A DNA stretch of 64,000 nucleotides from Aliiroseovarius sediminis (GCF_022678485.1 NZ_JALBYP010000028.1:62001-126000), one strand, 5' to 3'; positions 54,922 to 64,000 are shown, numbered from the stretch's first letter. The notes: a model not told the origin generated them from the letters alone. Translations and numbers: made by a program.

Positions 54922-56052
54922 TCAGGCGGCTTGGCGTGCCGCCGTCTCGTTGATCTTGAAAACCATATCAAGGATGAGCGCGGCAGGGTCAAGGTTGACC
55001 GCCCGTCCGTGACCGGCACGGGCCGATAATTCCTGTTGCAAACCGGCCCATGCGCGGGCGGCATTGGGGCCGGGCGACAGGCGAGCAAGGCAAGCGGCCT
55101 CGCCCGCTGCGGCTTCGGCGTGCGGGGGAAGGCCTGCGCCGTGGCGCGCCAGTCGGGCCAGGAACAGATCCAGCAGGCGCAGGATCAGGTCGAACCGGTC
55201 CGCATTGGCTTTGCCCACCGCACTGTTCGCCAGCTTCAGCGCGCGCGACCTGTCATAGTCGCGCGGGGCCGAGAATATCTGGACCAGCTCGGCATATGTC
55301 TGAAGTCCACCAAGATGTTGAAGCCTCAGCGCATCGCCCGCAGACCCCGCCGCCAGTTCACCCAGCCGCAGCGTATCATCCGCCGAGGGGGTTTCATCAA
55401 GCCCCGCCATCACCAGTGCCAGATCCGTGGGCGCCAGCGGAGCCAGACGCAATTCGCGACAGCGCGATCGGATCGTCGGCAACAGGCGCGAGGGCTGGTG
55501 GCTGATCAAAAGAAGCACGGCGCCTTCGGGCGGTTCCTCAAGCAGTTTCAGAAGAGCGTTTGCGGCGGATGTGTTCATCTCGTCCGCTACATCGACGATC
55601 ACAACCCGACGCCCGCCGCCTGCCGAGGACAGCGCGAAGAAGTGCTTCAGCTTGCGCACTTCGTCCACGGTGATGTCGCCTTTCAGCCGCTTGTTCTTGT
55701 CATCCCATGGGCGGCGCAGCAGAAAAAGGCCGGGTTCGGACAAGGCCTGAATGCGGCGCGCAACCGGATCATCGGCAGGCACGTCAAGGCTGGATGGGGC
55801 AGGTGGTGCAAACATGCCGCCATCATCCGGGGGGGTGGCCAGCAGGAAGCGTGCAATGCGCCAGGCCAGCGTCGCCTTTCCAACACCGCGGGGTCCGGTG
55901 ATCAGCCAGCCGTGATGCAAGCGGTCCGAGTTGAAGGCGGTTAGAAACGCGGCTTCGGCAGCGTCCTGTCCGATCAGCTGGGCGGCCTCGCGCGGGTGGG
56001 GGGCGCCGTCGATCCGGTCGGATTGGGGGATATCGTCTGGATTGGCGCTCAT
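54922..56052 (-). CDS. holB: DNA polymerase III subunit delta'
   Basis: Clamp-loader subunit. The 376-residue protein has a P-loop variant G-P-R-G-V-G-K-A-T near 53, the sensor region L-L-K-L-L-E-E-P-P, the S-R-C-R-E-L motif near 196, and a helical C-domain. No zinc-finger cysteines are seen. It overlaps tmk by four bases, and tatD follows 16 bases later. Confidence 0.93.
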   Translation of the reverse strand: MSANPDDIPQSDRIDGAPHPREAAQLIGQDAAEAAFLTAFNSDRLHHGWLITGPRGVGKATLAWRIARFLLATPPDDGGMFAPPAPSSLDVPADDPVARRIQALSEPGLFLLRRPWDDKNKRLKGDITVDEVRKLKHFFALSSAGGGRRVVIVDVADEMNTSAANALLKLLEEPPEGAVLLLISHQPSRLLPTIRSRCRELRLAPLAPTDLALVMAGLDETPSADDTLRLGELAAGSAGDALRLQHLGGLQTYAELVQIFSAPRDYDRSRALKLANSAVGKANADRFDLILRLLDLFLARLARHGAGLPPHAEAAAGEAACLARLSPGPNAARAWAGLQQELSARAGHGRAVNLDPAALILDMVFKINETAARQAA

Positions 56053-56687
56053 GCGTCGGTCGGGGCCTTGGGCAGGGCCGCGCGGGCGGCGTCCAGCACA
56101 TCCGCGGCCACCGTGTCGATGTCGCGGCTGCCGTCGATCACCCGAAACCGGTCGGGGGCTTGTCGGGCAAGGTCCAGAAACCCAGCGCGCATCTTGCGTT
56201 GCAGATCGGCGCCGAAATCTTCGAACCGTTCCTCGGTGCCGCCGCGACCTTTGGCGCGCGCAAGACCGGTGTCAGGGTCCATGTCGATCAGAAAGGTCAG
56301 GTCGGGTTCCCGAGCAATCATCAACTCGTGCAACTTGTCCACCATGGCGCGCAGATCGCCCGACCGGGTGCCCTGATATATGCGTGTGCTGTCGGCGAAA
56401 CGGTCCGTTATGACGATCTTGCCCGCCTGTAAGGCGGGGTCGATCAGCCGTTCCAGATGGTCACGCCGCGCCGCAGTGAAGAGCAACAGTTCGGTCTGAG
56501 CGGACCAGCGATCAGGGTCGCCTTCCAGCACCAGCCGCCGGATTTCCTCGGCCCCCGGACTGCCGCCCGGTTCACGGGTCAGGATAACGTCACGGCCCTT
56601 GTCTTCAAGCGCGCGCGCCAAAAGCTTGGCCTGGGTGGATTTGCCCGAGCCGTCGATACCTTCGAAACTGATGAAAAACCCGCTCAT
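56049..56687 (-). CDS. tmk: Thymidylate kinase
   Basis: Phosphorylates dTMP to dTDP. The 212-residue protein has the P-loop E-G-I-D-G-S-G-K-S-T (9-18), D-R-F-A-D-S near 93 and the basic lid A-K-G-R-G-G-T-E. It overlaps holB and follows the carboxypeptidase gene by nine bases, forming one minus-strand operon. Confidence 0.96.
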   Translation of the reverse strand: MSGFFISFEGIDGSGKSTQAKLLARALEDKGRDVILTREPGGSPGAEEIRRLVLEGDPDRWSAQTELLLFTAARRDHLERLIDPALQAGKIVITDRFADSTRIYQGTRSGDLRAMVDKLHELMIAREPDLTFLIDMDPDTGLARAKGRGGTEERFEDFGADLQRKMRAGFLDLARQAPDRFRVIDGSRDIDTVAADVLDAARAALPKAPTDA

Positions 56688-56696
56688 GCGCCGGTA

Positions 56697-57941
56697 TCAA
56701 TTGCTGGCCGGGGCGGGGTCGGCGGGTGCGGTTTCAGGTTCAGTATCCTCGGATGGCGAGGGGATGGGTTGAATAGCGGCTGGCGGCGCGTCATTGCCCA
56801 TGGCCAAGGCCAGCACACGCTCGGCCGCGACCATCAACCGCTTTCCGAACCCTGCATTGCCCACGCCTTCTTCAGCATAAAGGGGCACGACCGTGTCGTT
56901 CAGCCCATCGCGGCTGACGATCATCTGCGCGAGTTCCTGACCTTGCGCGATGGGGGCCGGAATCGGACCGTCCCACTTGATTTCAGCCGAAATGCCGTCG
57001 CGTTGCACAGCCGGGATCAGCAGGTTGACATCTTCCGCCGGGACCAGCCCGACCGTATCCTGCGCACCCAGCCAGACATCAGCGACCGCCAAGCGTTCAC
57101 CGCCCTTCGCGGTGGTTTTCATAGCAAACTGGCGGAACGCCCAGTTGACGATTGCCTCGGCTTCTTCCGCGCGCTCTTTTTCCGAGTTCATGCCCGAGAT
57201 CACAAACACGATCCGACGGTCGCCCTGACGGGCTGAGCCAACAAGGCCATAGCCTGCTTCCTGCGTGTGGCCTGTCTTTAGGCCATCTGCCCCGATTCCA
57301 AGATCCAAAAGCGGGTTTCGGTTGAACCGGTTGTCGGGCGCACGGCCTTTGTAATGGTATTCCGACTGTCCGAAATAGTGATAGTAATCCGGGAAATCGA
57401 CGATGATGTGACGGGCCAGAATCGCGAGGTCTTTCATCGACATGCGCTGCATCGGGTGCGGCCAACCAGACGAGTTACCGAAGCTGGAGTTTTCCATCCC
57501 CAGATCGCGCGCGCGTTCGGTCATCATGCGGGCAAAGGCGGCTTCGGTGCCTGCCAGCCCCTCGGCGACGACCACGCAGGCGTCATTGCCTGATTGAACG
57601 ATGATGCCTTGGATCAGATCTTCGACGGTTGGCCGATCAGTGCGTTCCAGAAACATGGTCGATCCGCCGGTCGCGGCGGCTTTTTCCGACACGCCGAACG
57701 GGGTGCTCATCGTCACGCGCCCATCGGCCAATGCTTCGTAAAGCAGGGTGATGGTCATCAGCTTGGACATCGACGCCGGGGGCAGAGGTATCTCGGCGTT
57801 TTTTTCCATCAGGACAGTGCCAGTGTTGATATCCAGCACATAGGCCGAACTGGCGCGCGTTTCAAAGGCGCGGGCGGGAAGGCTGGCGGCGATCAGTATG
57901 GCGATCAGGGTGGGGATGAACACGGTCAGACGAAAACGCAT
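56697..57941 (-). CDS. D-alanyl-D-alanine carboxypeptidase (penicillin-binding protein 5/6 family)
   Basis: A periplasmic enzyme trimming peptidoglycan pentapeptides, 414 residues with a signal peptide (about 1-25). The active-site motifs are complete: S-M-S-K (Ser57-Lys60), S-G-N (117-119) and K-T-G (222-224). A C-terminal domain and an acidic Pro/Ala tail follow. It is read after the SPOR lipoprotein gene. Confidence 0.94.
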   Translation of the reverse strand: MRFRLTVFIPTLIAILIAASLPARAFETRASSAYVLDINTGTVLMEKNAEIPLPPASMSKLMTITLLYEALADGRVTMSTPFGVSEKAAATGGSTMFLERTDRPTVEDLIQGIIVQSGNDACVVVAEGLAGTEAAFARMMTERARDLGMENSSFGNSSGWPHPMQRMSMKDLAILARHIIVDFPDYYHYFGQSEYHYKGRAPDNRFNRNPLLDLGIGADGLKTGHTQEAGYGLVGSARQGDRRIVFVISGMNSEKERAEEAEAIVNWAFRQFAMKTTAKGGERLAVADVWLGAQDTVGLVPAEDVNLLIPAVQRDGISAEIKWDGPIPAPIAQGQELAQMIVSRDGLNDTVVPLYAEEGVGNAGFGKRLMVAAERVLALAMGNDAPPAAIQPIPSPSEDTEPETAPADPAPASN

Positions 57942-57996
57942 CGCGAACTCGGTCCTCTTGTTGGCCCGTCGAGGGCGTCAGTTGGGGTTATCGGCA

Positions 57997-58857
57997 TCAA
58001 TTGGTCACGGCATAGGCATCTGTAAACCCAAGCCCGACCACTTTTTCGCGCAATGCTGATTGTTCAGCCTTCGTATTTGCAGGGCCGACCAGCACCCGCC
58101 AAAAAGTTTTTTCGTTCGATGATCCCGGCTTGAGGATAGCTGCCATGCCAGCCTTTTGCATCTCGTCGACTGTGCGTTGCGCGTTGCCTTCGACCGAAAA
58201 GATGCCGATTTGAATATAGGGCTTGGACAGCGCAGTTTGTTTTGGGGCGGGTGCAGGTTGCGCGGCAGGCGTCTTGCGCGGCTTGGCGGACTGTGTGGCT
58301 TCGGCCTTGTCCAGAGCGGTTTTGGCGGCAGCGATTGGATCGTCCAGCGTACTTTGTTCAATTGCGCCGGTGGTCTCGTCGGTATCGTCAGGTGCGTCAT
58401 CTGGGGTTTCGATAATTTCCTCTTTGCGCAGGGCAGTCACGCTCAGTTCGACCGGCGCACCTGCCAGCATCCCAAGGGTCGAGGCAGCGTCTGATGACAC
58501 CTGAAACCGAGGGCCCGGCACGGCCCGTTCGCGCCGGAATAGAGCGCCCACAACGGATTTGTTATTGGACTGATTTCGGATAATCACCCGTTCGGGGTCC
58601 GTCGCATCCGGGTGCGCGACCCAGACACCGCCCAAGCTGGGGCGACCGTCCCAAAGGCCCTTTTCGGCGACCTGAAATATCTCGGGCGCTTCCACATCGC
58701 GTTCGCCTGCCTGCCCGGCCTTTGATGCGCGCGTTGACGATGCAGCTTCCTTATTGCCGTTTTTCATGAATGCGGGAAGGTTGGTGTCGTCGCAGCCCGT
58801 CAATATCAACGCGCTGCCCAACGCCATGGCCACTTTCAGAGTGGTCTTGCTTGCCAT
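57997..58857 (-). CDS. SPOR domain lipoprotein, RlpA-like
   Basis: A 286-residue lipoprotein. The lipobox L-T-G-C places the lipidated Cys at 22. A middle domain (about 60-135) resembles the RlpA double-psi barrel, and a Pro/Ala/Lys linker leads to a C-terminal SPOR domain (about 208-285), which binds denuded septal peptidoglycan. It fits a cell-wall role with the carboxypeptidase downstream. Lytic activity is not shown. Confidence 0.87.
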   Translation of the reverse strand: MASKTTLKVAMALGSALILTGCDDTNLPAFMKNGNKEAASSTRASKAGQAGERDVEAPEIFQVAEKGLWDGRPSLGGVWVAHPDATDPERVIIRNQSNNKSVVGALFRRERAVPGPRFQVSSDAASTLGMLAGAPVELSVTALRKEEIIETPDDAPDDTDETTGAIEQSTLDDPIAAAKTALDKAEATQSAKPRKTPAAQPAPAPKQTALSKPYIQIGIFSVEGNAQRTVDEMQKAGMAAILKPGSSNEKTFWRVLVGPANTKAEQSALREKVVGLGFTDAYAVTN

Positions 58858-59058
58858 GTCTTGCCCCTAGTTGTCCTGCGGGCCTGATGCCCGCGTCCGC
58901 TCTGCCGTCGGGTATCTCTCCCGCTTATCGGCGCAGTCTAACGACACATCGCGCATGTGAAAAGGCTCTCGCGTAAGGTGATCTTTCAGTTGGCAAAAAC
59001 CAGCCCGCGAAAACATGCTTTCAGAATCGCAACATCACGTTTATCTCTCGCCTCGTCG

Positions 59059-59148
59059 GAGGAGTGGCAGAGTGGTTGAATGCACCGGTCTTGAAAACCG
59101 ACGTAGGTGAAAGTCTACCGTGGGTTCGAATCCCACCTCCTCCGCCAA
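59059..59148 (+). tRNA. tRNA-Ser (anticodon UGA), CCA encoded
   Basis: A 90-base class II tRNA. The acceptor GGAGGAG pairs with CTCCTCC; the anticodon loop is C-T-TGA-A-A within CCGGT/ACCG-type arms. A long variable arm and GGGTTCGAATCCC T arm follow, and the 3' CCA is encoded at 59146-59148. Confidence 0.95.
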
Positions 59149-59560
59149 CAGCTTTTTTTAAGGATTGGATAAGAAAAGAAGTTTCACGGGTCGAAAACTT
59201 CACACCCCCAGTTTACCCCCTTGGTATGGGCTTGTGACATTGTATGCCTTGTATTGCTTATGAGTTACGGAGCAATTCGTATGCGCTGCTTCAACTCTTG
59301 AAGTTCCGCGAGAGAAGCTGATTTTTGCCGCTCTGTTTATGGCCATTGATGATGGCTGTGAGAGCACCGGACAGATAGTTAATCGCCGAATTTGAAGCGG
59401 TATTGCCCCTCTCGGGGTATTGCTACGCGATGTCCTGCCAAATAATGAATGATCTGCGCTTCGTTGTGTCTAGATCGCCTTATTTTCTGTCCATTTTTTG
59501 GTTCGAACCCAAATCTGTCATAAAGGAAAACCCGGTGGCAGGTCATCGCCTTCGCACCGC
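59149..59560. other. Gene-free, AT-richer stretch after tRNA-Ser
   Basis: No supported gene. It is clearly less GC-rich than its neighbours. A 45-codon open stretch (59265-59400) reads S-T-L-E-V-P-R-E-K-L-I-F-A-A-L and may be a remnant of a lost gene. It lies directly 3' of a tRNA-Ser, a common integration site, but no integrase or direct repeat was seen. Confidence 0.4.
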
Positions 59561-61459
59561 TCAGGTCGCGCGCGCACGCTGCTCTTGTGTGAAATTGTTC
59601 GGCAAATCGTCAAAGCTTGCGTAGTTTTTGTCGTAGAGGCTGGCGTAAAGGCCGTTTCGATCCATCAAGGCATAATGATCGCCTTCTTCCACAACCCGTC
59701 CCTGTTGCAGCACGACGATGCGGTCGGCATTGCGGATGGTGGCCAGCCGGTGTGCGATTACCAACCCGGTGCGCCCTTTGAGGAGGGTCTGCAACGCCTT
59801 CTGAATCTGCAACTCAGTATAGCTGTCGATATTGGCTGTCGCTTCGTCCAGCACCAGGATGCGCGCATCCGCCACCAGTGCGCGCGCAAAGCTGATCAAC
59901 TGGCGCTGACCGAGGCTGAGGTTGCCGCCGCGTTCGTCCAGCATCGCGTCGTAGCCGCCGGCCAGTTCCATGACGAAATCATGCGCACCAACCGCCTTGG
60001 TCGCCTCGATCACCTCATCGTCGCTGGCCCAATGCGACGCATAGCGAATGTTGTCCATTACGGTGCCGGTGAACAGGAACGGCTCTTGCAGGACCATTGC
60101 GATATGACGCCCAAGGCTCTCTTGCGTCACGTCGCGCACGTCATGTCCGCCAACCATTACGGCGCCCTTTTGCACGTCATAGAAGCGGTGGATCAGCGCC
60201 ATGCAGCTTGACTTGCCCGAGCCGGTGGGCCCGACCAGCGCGACGGTCTCGCCCGATTTGGCTGACAGGTTCACATCATGCAAGACAGGGTGGTTCGGGT
60301 CGTAGCCGAACGTTACGTCGCGAAATTCGACCGAGGCATCATCATCCGGCCCCAGTGCCACGGCATCCGGCGCATCCTCTACCGACACTTCGACGTCCAG
60401 CACTTCGGTCAGGCGGTGCCCCGAGGCCATGGCGCGCTGCATCACTGAATACTGCATTGTCAGCGAACGGATCGGGTCAAAGAAACGCTGAATATAGAAC
60501 AGGAACGCGACCATCACGCCGATCTCGATCCGGTCTGACGCAACCATTGCACCGCCCACCACCACGACCGCGGCCATGGCGATGCCGGTCAATGTGTCGA
60601 CGACCGGCACCATAACCTGCGCCATCCGCGACGACCGCAGGTGTTTGCGATAGTTGTCGCGGGCGAGATCAGCGTAAAGGTCGTAGTTCAGTCCCCCGCG
60701 ATCCATCCCCTGCACGGCGCGCACGCCATGGATCGCCTCGGCCAAGGCCCCGTTGGTGATTGAATTTGCTTCATGCGCGGCCATGAAGGCCGCACGCGCA
60801 CGCGTCAGCCACACCACCCGCACAATGAAAAGGACGGGCAGCATGGCGAGCACCAGCAGCCCCAACTGCCAGTCAAGCCAGAGCATCACGAACACGATCC
60901 CGAACAGCAACAGGATGTCGCCCACCGATAAAATCGAGCTTTCGAGAAATTCCTGCATCGAGTTGACGTCGCCTTGAAGCCTGCTCATCAGGCGACCCAC
61001 TTCGGTCTTGTCCATGAACGACAGCGACACCCTTTGCAGGTGGGCAAACATCTGGCGGCGAATGTCGAAAAGCACGTTCTCGGCCACGCGACCGGTTACG
61101 CCCTCTTGCAGGCGCGATGCGACGTAGTTGACCCCAATCACCGCCGCAAAGATCGCAACGATCAGTGCCAGCGTGCCGGGAGCGGCATCCGGAGCCATCC
61201 CATCGTCGATAGCGTAGCGGATCACCAGCGGGATCGCCAGTTGCATCGCGGTAAAGACCATGACCGCGGTGACCGAGATGGCAACCTGCCGCCTGTAGGG
61301 GCGCACGAACGCCCAGATCCGCCGCACCACGCGGCCATCGAAGGCACGGCCAAAGATTTCCTCTTCGATCCGGTGAGATCCAACCACGGCGCGCGGTGCG
61401 CGTGGGCGGCCGTCGTCATGCCGTTCCTGCGGTTCGGGGTTGGCGTTGATATGACTCAT
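59561..61459 (-). CDS. ABC exporter, catalytic-site subunit (DEAT Walker B)
   Basis: Half-transporter with six membrane helices (about 57-340) and a nucleotide-binding domain: Walker A 410-418 (G-P-T-G-S-G-K-S-S), Walker B with D538-E539, switch His570. The signature reads L-S-L-G-Q (514-518), off consensus. It overlaps the other subunit gene by four bases. The pair should form a heterodimer with one working and one degenerate ATP site. Substrate unknown. Confidence 0.93.
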   Translation of the reverse strand: MSHINANPEPQERHDDGRPRAPRAVVGSHRIEEEIFGRAFDGRVVRRIWAFVRPYRRQVAISVTAVMVFTAMQLAIPLVIRYAIDDGMAPDAAPGTLALIVAIFAAVIGVNYVASRLQEGVTGRVAENVLFDIRRQMFAHLQRVSLSFMDKTEVGRLMSRLQGDVNSMQEFLESSILSVGDILLLFGIVFVMLWLDWQLGLLVLAMLPVLFIVRVVWLTRARAAFMAAHEANSITNGALAEAIHGVRAVQGMDRGGLNYDLYADLARDNYRKHLRSSRMAQVMVPVVDTLTGIAMAAVVVVGGAMVASDRIEIGVMVAFLFYIQRFFDPIRSLTMQYSVMQRAMASGHRLTEVLDVEVSVEDAPDAVALGPDDDASVEFRDVTFGYDPNHPVLHDVNLSAKSGETVALVGPTGSGKSSCMALIHRFYDVQKGAVMVGGHDVRDVTQESLGRHIAMVLQEPFLFTGTVMDNIRYASHWASDDEVIEATKAVGAHDFVMELAGGYDAMLDERGGNLSLGQRQLISFARALVADARILVLDEATANIDSYTELQIQKALQTLLKGRTGLVIAHRLATIRNADRIVVLQQGRVVEEGDHYALMDRNGLYASLYDKNYASFDDLPNNFTQEQRARAT

Positions 61460-63354
61460 TGCGCGGCCTCTGGAATCTTTGTGTCGGGGTTGGTTTGCAG
61501 GTCATGCAAAGCGCTATAACGGCCGTTCAGGGCCAGCAATTCGTCGTGGGTGCCTTGTTCAACAATGCGCCCCTTGTCCAGAAAAAGGATACGGTCAGCA
61601 TGTTTCAGGCTGCCCAGACGGTGCGCCACGATCAGTGTCACCCGGTCTTCGGCATAGTCGCGCAGGGCGTGGCGGATGCGCCCTTCGGTGCCCGCGTCGA
61701 TGGCAGCGGTGGAATCATCAAAGATCAGCACAGCCGGCTTTAACATCAGGGTGCGGGCTATCGACAGTCGTTGGCGCTGTCCGCCGGACAGCGAAACACC
61801 CCGTTCCCCCACGATGGTGTCATACTGCTCAGGCAGGCTGTCCACGTAATCGTGAAGCTGCGCCGAGGCGCTGGCCTCGCGGATCTGCGCATCCGCAGCG
61901 TAAGGGTCGCCGTAAGCAAGGTTGTTTTCGATGGTGGTGGTGAACAGGAAGGCATCTTGCTGCACTACAGCCACCGCGCGACGCACCGAAGACAGCGTGG
62001 CGTCACGGATATCCTGCCCGTCGATGGTAATCGCGCCCTCGTCCACGTCATAATATCGCGGAATAAGGTGCATCAACGTGCTCTTGCCCGACCCGGGCGG
62101 GCCGACGATGCCGATGGTTTCACCGCGCCGCGCCTCAAAGCTGATGTTCGAAACTGCCTGTCCCTCTCCGGTATAGGTAAAGCCGACATTGTCCAGCCGC
62201 AGCGTGCCCTCTGTCACCTTCAGATCGCTTGCATCCGGGGCGTCGTCCACCTCCAGAGGCATGTCGAGCAGAGCAAAAAGGCGCGCGCCACAGGTTGAGG
62301 CACGGGCAAACGCATTGACCATCAGCCCCAACTGACGCACTGGCATTTGCAAGAGCGTCATGAACGTCAGAAACGTGGTAAGCGCGCCAATGCTGATTTC
62401 CCCGGCCGCCACCTGCCGGCCACCCACCAGCAGGACCAGCCCCATCGCGGCAAAAAATGCAAGTGTCATTATAGCCGAGCTGTTCACCCGCGTGTCGATC
62501 CGGCTATAGCTGAGCTTAAGCGCATCGTTGGATGCCCGGTCGAACTTGGCCAATTCATGATCGGCGGCTGCAAAGGCACGCACAACGCGGATCCCGGCGA
62601 GGTTTTCCTCCATCACCTGACTCAGCACGCCCAGCCGCTCCTGTAACAAAAGCCACGTGCGCCTCAGCGTCAGCTGAGTGACGGAACTGCGCCAAGCGGC
62701 GAATGGCACGAACGACAGCGCCAGAAGCCCCAGCAGAAGGTCGGTCGAAAGCAGCAGCCATGCACCGATACCGATCAGCAAAACCAGAAGCACCGTTCGC
62801 ACCAGCGCGGTCGAAAAATACATCCGCACCCCTTCGAGGTCCAGCATCCCGACGGTGATCAGATCACCCGAATGCGCCCGGTCATGGAACGAGAAGGGCA
62901 GACGTTGAATCTTGTCATAGATGGCACGCCGCAGATCATAGGCCAGCGCATGACCTACCGATTCAGCCGTGTAGTTCTGTATCAGGGTGAACAGCCCGCG
63001 TGCCACACTGACCGCCAGAAGGATCAGAGCCGTTGTCCACAGCATATCGGCCCCGCCCGTGCCATCGGCCACGGCCTGTGTTTGATCCACCGCGCGACCC
63101 AACAGCACCGGGATGCTCAACTGTGTCAACACGGCGGCGACGGTTGCGATCAATGCCACGGCCACGCGCGCCGGATACTGTAAAGTCATGCGCGTGATCC
63201 GCAAAACCGCCTCGCGCCCCTTGTCGCGGTCAATCGCGGCGGTGCGGCGCAGCACGCGGTCCCGCCCGTGCGGGGTCGGCGATGTCGCGGTGTCGGACGT
63301 ATCGGTGTCGGACGTATCGGTGTCGGACGTATCGGTGTCGGACGTATCGGTCAT
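61456..63354 (-). CDS. ABC exporter, degenerate-site subunit (DD Walker B)
   Basis: Partner half-transporter, 632 residues. The first 22 residues are T-D-T-S-D repeats from a 15-base DNA repeat. Six helices are followed by the nucleotide-binding domain: Walker A 418-426 (G-P-P-G-S-G-K-S-T), consensus signature L-S-G-G-Q (522-526), His578. Walker B ends in D546-D547, with Asp in place of the catalytic Glu. The start could be internal to the repeat or downstream of it. Confidence 0.92.
   Translation of the reverse strand: MTDTSDTDTSDTDTSDTDTSDTATSPTPHGRDRVLRRTAAIDRDKGREAVLRITRMTLQYPARVAVALIATVAAVLTQLSIPVLLGRAVDQTQAVADGTGGADMLWTTALILLAVSVARGLFTLIQNYTAESVGHALAYDLRRAIYDKIQRLPFSFHDRAHSGDLITVGMLDLEGVRMYFSTALVRTVLLVLLIGIGAWLLLSTDLLLGLLALSFVPFAAWRSSVTQLTLRRTWLLLQERLGVLSQVMEENLAGIRVVRAFAAADHELAKFDRASNDALKLSYSRIDTRVNSSAIMTLAFFAAMGLVLLVGGRQVAAGEISIGALTTFLTFMTLLQMPVRQLGLMVNAFARASTCGARLFALLDMPLEVDDAPDASDLKVTEGTLRLDNVGFTYTGEGQAVSNISFEARRGETIGIVGPPGSGKSTLMHLIPRYYDVDEGAITIDGQDIRDATLSSVRRAVAVVQQDAFLFTTTIENNLAYGDPYAADAQIREASASAQLHDYVDSLPEQYDTIVGERGVSLSGGQRQRLSIARTLMLKPAVLIFDDSTAAIDAGTEGRIRHALRDYAEDRVTLIVAHRLGSLKHADRILFLDKGRIVEQGTHDELLALNGRYSALHDLQTNPDTKIPEAAQ
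63291..63350 (-). repeat. Four copies of a 15-bp tandem repeat
   Basis: Four exact copies of TGTCGGACGTATCGG (plus strand) at the 5' end of the ABC exporter gene. Each unit is a multiple of three, encoding T-D-T-S-D. Copy number change would lengthen or shorten the protein without a frameshift. Confidence 0.9.
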
Positions 63355-64000
63355 GGCAGTGCTTCTGCCGCGAAAACTCTCGGCAGCCTCTTGGAGTGGC
63401 CGGGCGCGCGGAAGCCCGGAAAGTCATATGAATCACGCGCAGTCACGCAGGCTGTGCTTACTATCGGAAAAGGACAATGCCGGCAAAGACCGGACCGCAG
63501 CGAAGCGGTGACCAGCGCCAAGTATGAAGCTCTGCGCAGAGAGGTCAATGGGCCGAGCGCAGTTTCTGTTTGCATCTCCTGGCCGCCACCGCCTTGATTG
63601 TCGAACACCATCTGCGCGGTTGTGGCTCATGCCTCGGGTGGTGTCTTCTTCAGCCCCACAGGTCCACAAGGTGGCGGATGTCGGTTCCTGCCTTTTATGG
63701 CTATCGGCGGCGGTCAATACATGCGCGGCCCGGGTATGAAAATCATGTCGGACACCGTCCTTGCATAATCCGGCCTGTTGGTAGCTCCGAAACGGACATG
63801 TGGCTGGGTCCAGTTTTTTGGCGACCGGGTTGCGCGCCGCATTGAAACAATCGCGTATGATCGAAGCGGCGCAGGCGGAAAAGGATGCATCACCACAGGT
63901 GGACGCAAAAGACACGTCCAAGGGTGCCTTGTGCGCGGCAGTTCTGAATGAGACGGTTTCAATGTTATAGTTATTTTTCTGAGTTGCCTGCCCAACATGC
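63355..64000. other. No convincing gene at the window end
   Basis: Reading frames here look like chance frames: arginine- and serine-rich, no family resemblance, no ribosome binding sites. A hairpin CCGGGC...GCCCGG (63402-63421) lies upstream of the ABC operon. A short frame near 63800-63970 (R-M-I-E-A-A-Q-A-E-K onward) has protein-like composition but no clear start. Confidence 0.4.

Noticed and set aside
59021-59203. A 60-codon minus-strand reading frame across tRNA-Ser (I-R-T-H-G-R-L-S-P-T-S type)
   Set aside because: It is the antisense of the tRNA, a well-known source of spurious protein annotations.
63291-63350. Possible CRISPR-like array
   Set aside because: Units are contiguous with no spacers and lie in a coding region.
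63433-63921. A 162-codon minus-strand frame at the window end
   Set aside because: No recognisable motif or ribosome binding site, and composition typical of noncoding frames here.

Overview
This window reads as chromosomal DNA of an alphaproteobacterium of the family Rhodobacteraceae, most likely the Roseobacter group. The base composition is GC-rich, and the gene orders are typical of that family: secDF followed by ccmABCDG, a DUF2849-cysI-cysH-DUF934-fpr sulfite operon facing an Lrp regulator, tatABC read together with a DUF815 ATPase, and a valine degradation set. Nearly all of it is core metabolism. There are no rRNA genes, complete insertion sequences, prophages or CRISPR arrays.

Layout. 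Positions 1-4670: the start of an MFS transporter (cut by the window edge), an orphan ABC ATPase, tatA-tatB-tatC and a DUF815 ATPase. 4744-12407: serS, then yajC-secDF, a Mth938-like gene and ccmA-B-C-D-G. 12404-20301: a doubtful small membrane ORF, acnA, a DUF1223 protein, an LpxL-type acyltransferase, a solitary fliG, a 53-residue secreted peptide and purB. 20401-24281: a repeat, a broken glyoxalase (fosfomycin-resistance-like) pseudogene, dnaB, pyrE and pyrC. 24395-31980: an unassigned conserved protein, a glycosyltransferase, a candidate small RNA or attenuator, xdhC, a TRIC-type channel, a methyltransferase, infC with an apparent AUA start, an Ala/Glu-rich anchored protein and a ferredoxin reductase. 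31126-35191: the sulfite/sulfate assimilation operon (it includes that reductase), then an Lrp regulator and a cytochrome P450. 37028-43437: dctB-dctD and the TRAP transporter dctPQM. 43559-51022: a Crp/Fnr regulator, a small membrane protein, three valine-catabolism genes, a YbdK ligase, a small unknown protein and mmsA. 51209-58857: a LysR regulator, a CBS protein, coaD, then the minus-strand run SPOR lipoprotein, D-Ala-D-Ala carboxypeptidase, tmk, holB, tatD and an MBL hydrolase. 59059-63354: tRNA-Ser(UGA), a gene-poor stretch and a heterodimeric ABC exporter. I see no convincing gene in 63355-64000.

How the genes work together. Tat, YajC and SecDF serve protein export, and the ccm genes supply heme and reductant for periplasmic cytochrome c maturation. 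The cys operon has no CysJ, so sulfite reductase is probably ferredoxin-dependent, with the FNR-type reductase as electron source. DctB/DctD probably control dctPQM through two phased palindromes upstream of dctP. The DctD protein lacks the GAFTGA loop and the Walker A lysine of sigma54 activators.

The best second-look items are the AUA start of infC, the degenerate DctD with its tandem operators, a hairpin/GATATTT/GGCCAGAAGAAA repeat in three copies, the structured leader with an intrinsic terminator before xdhC, the glyoxalase pseudogene, and the paired basic and acidic tails of TatB and TatC. I found no wholly new multi-gene system.
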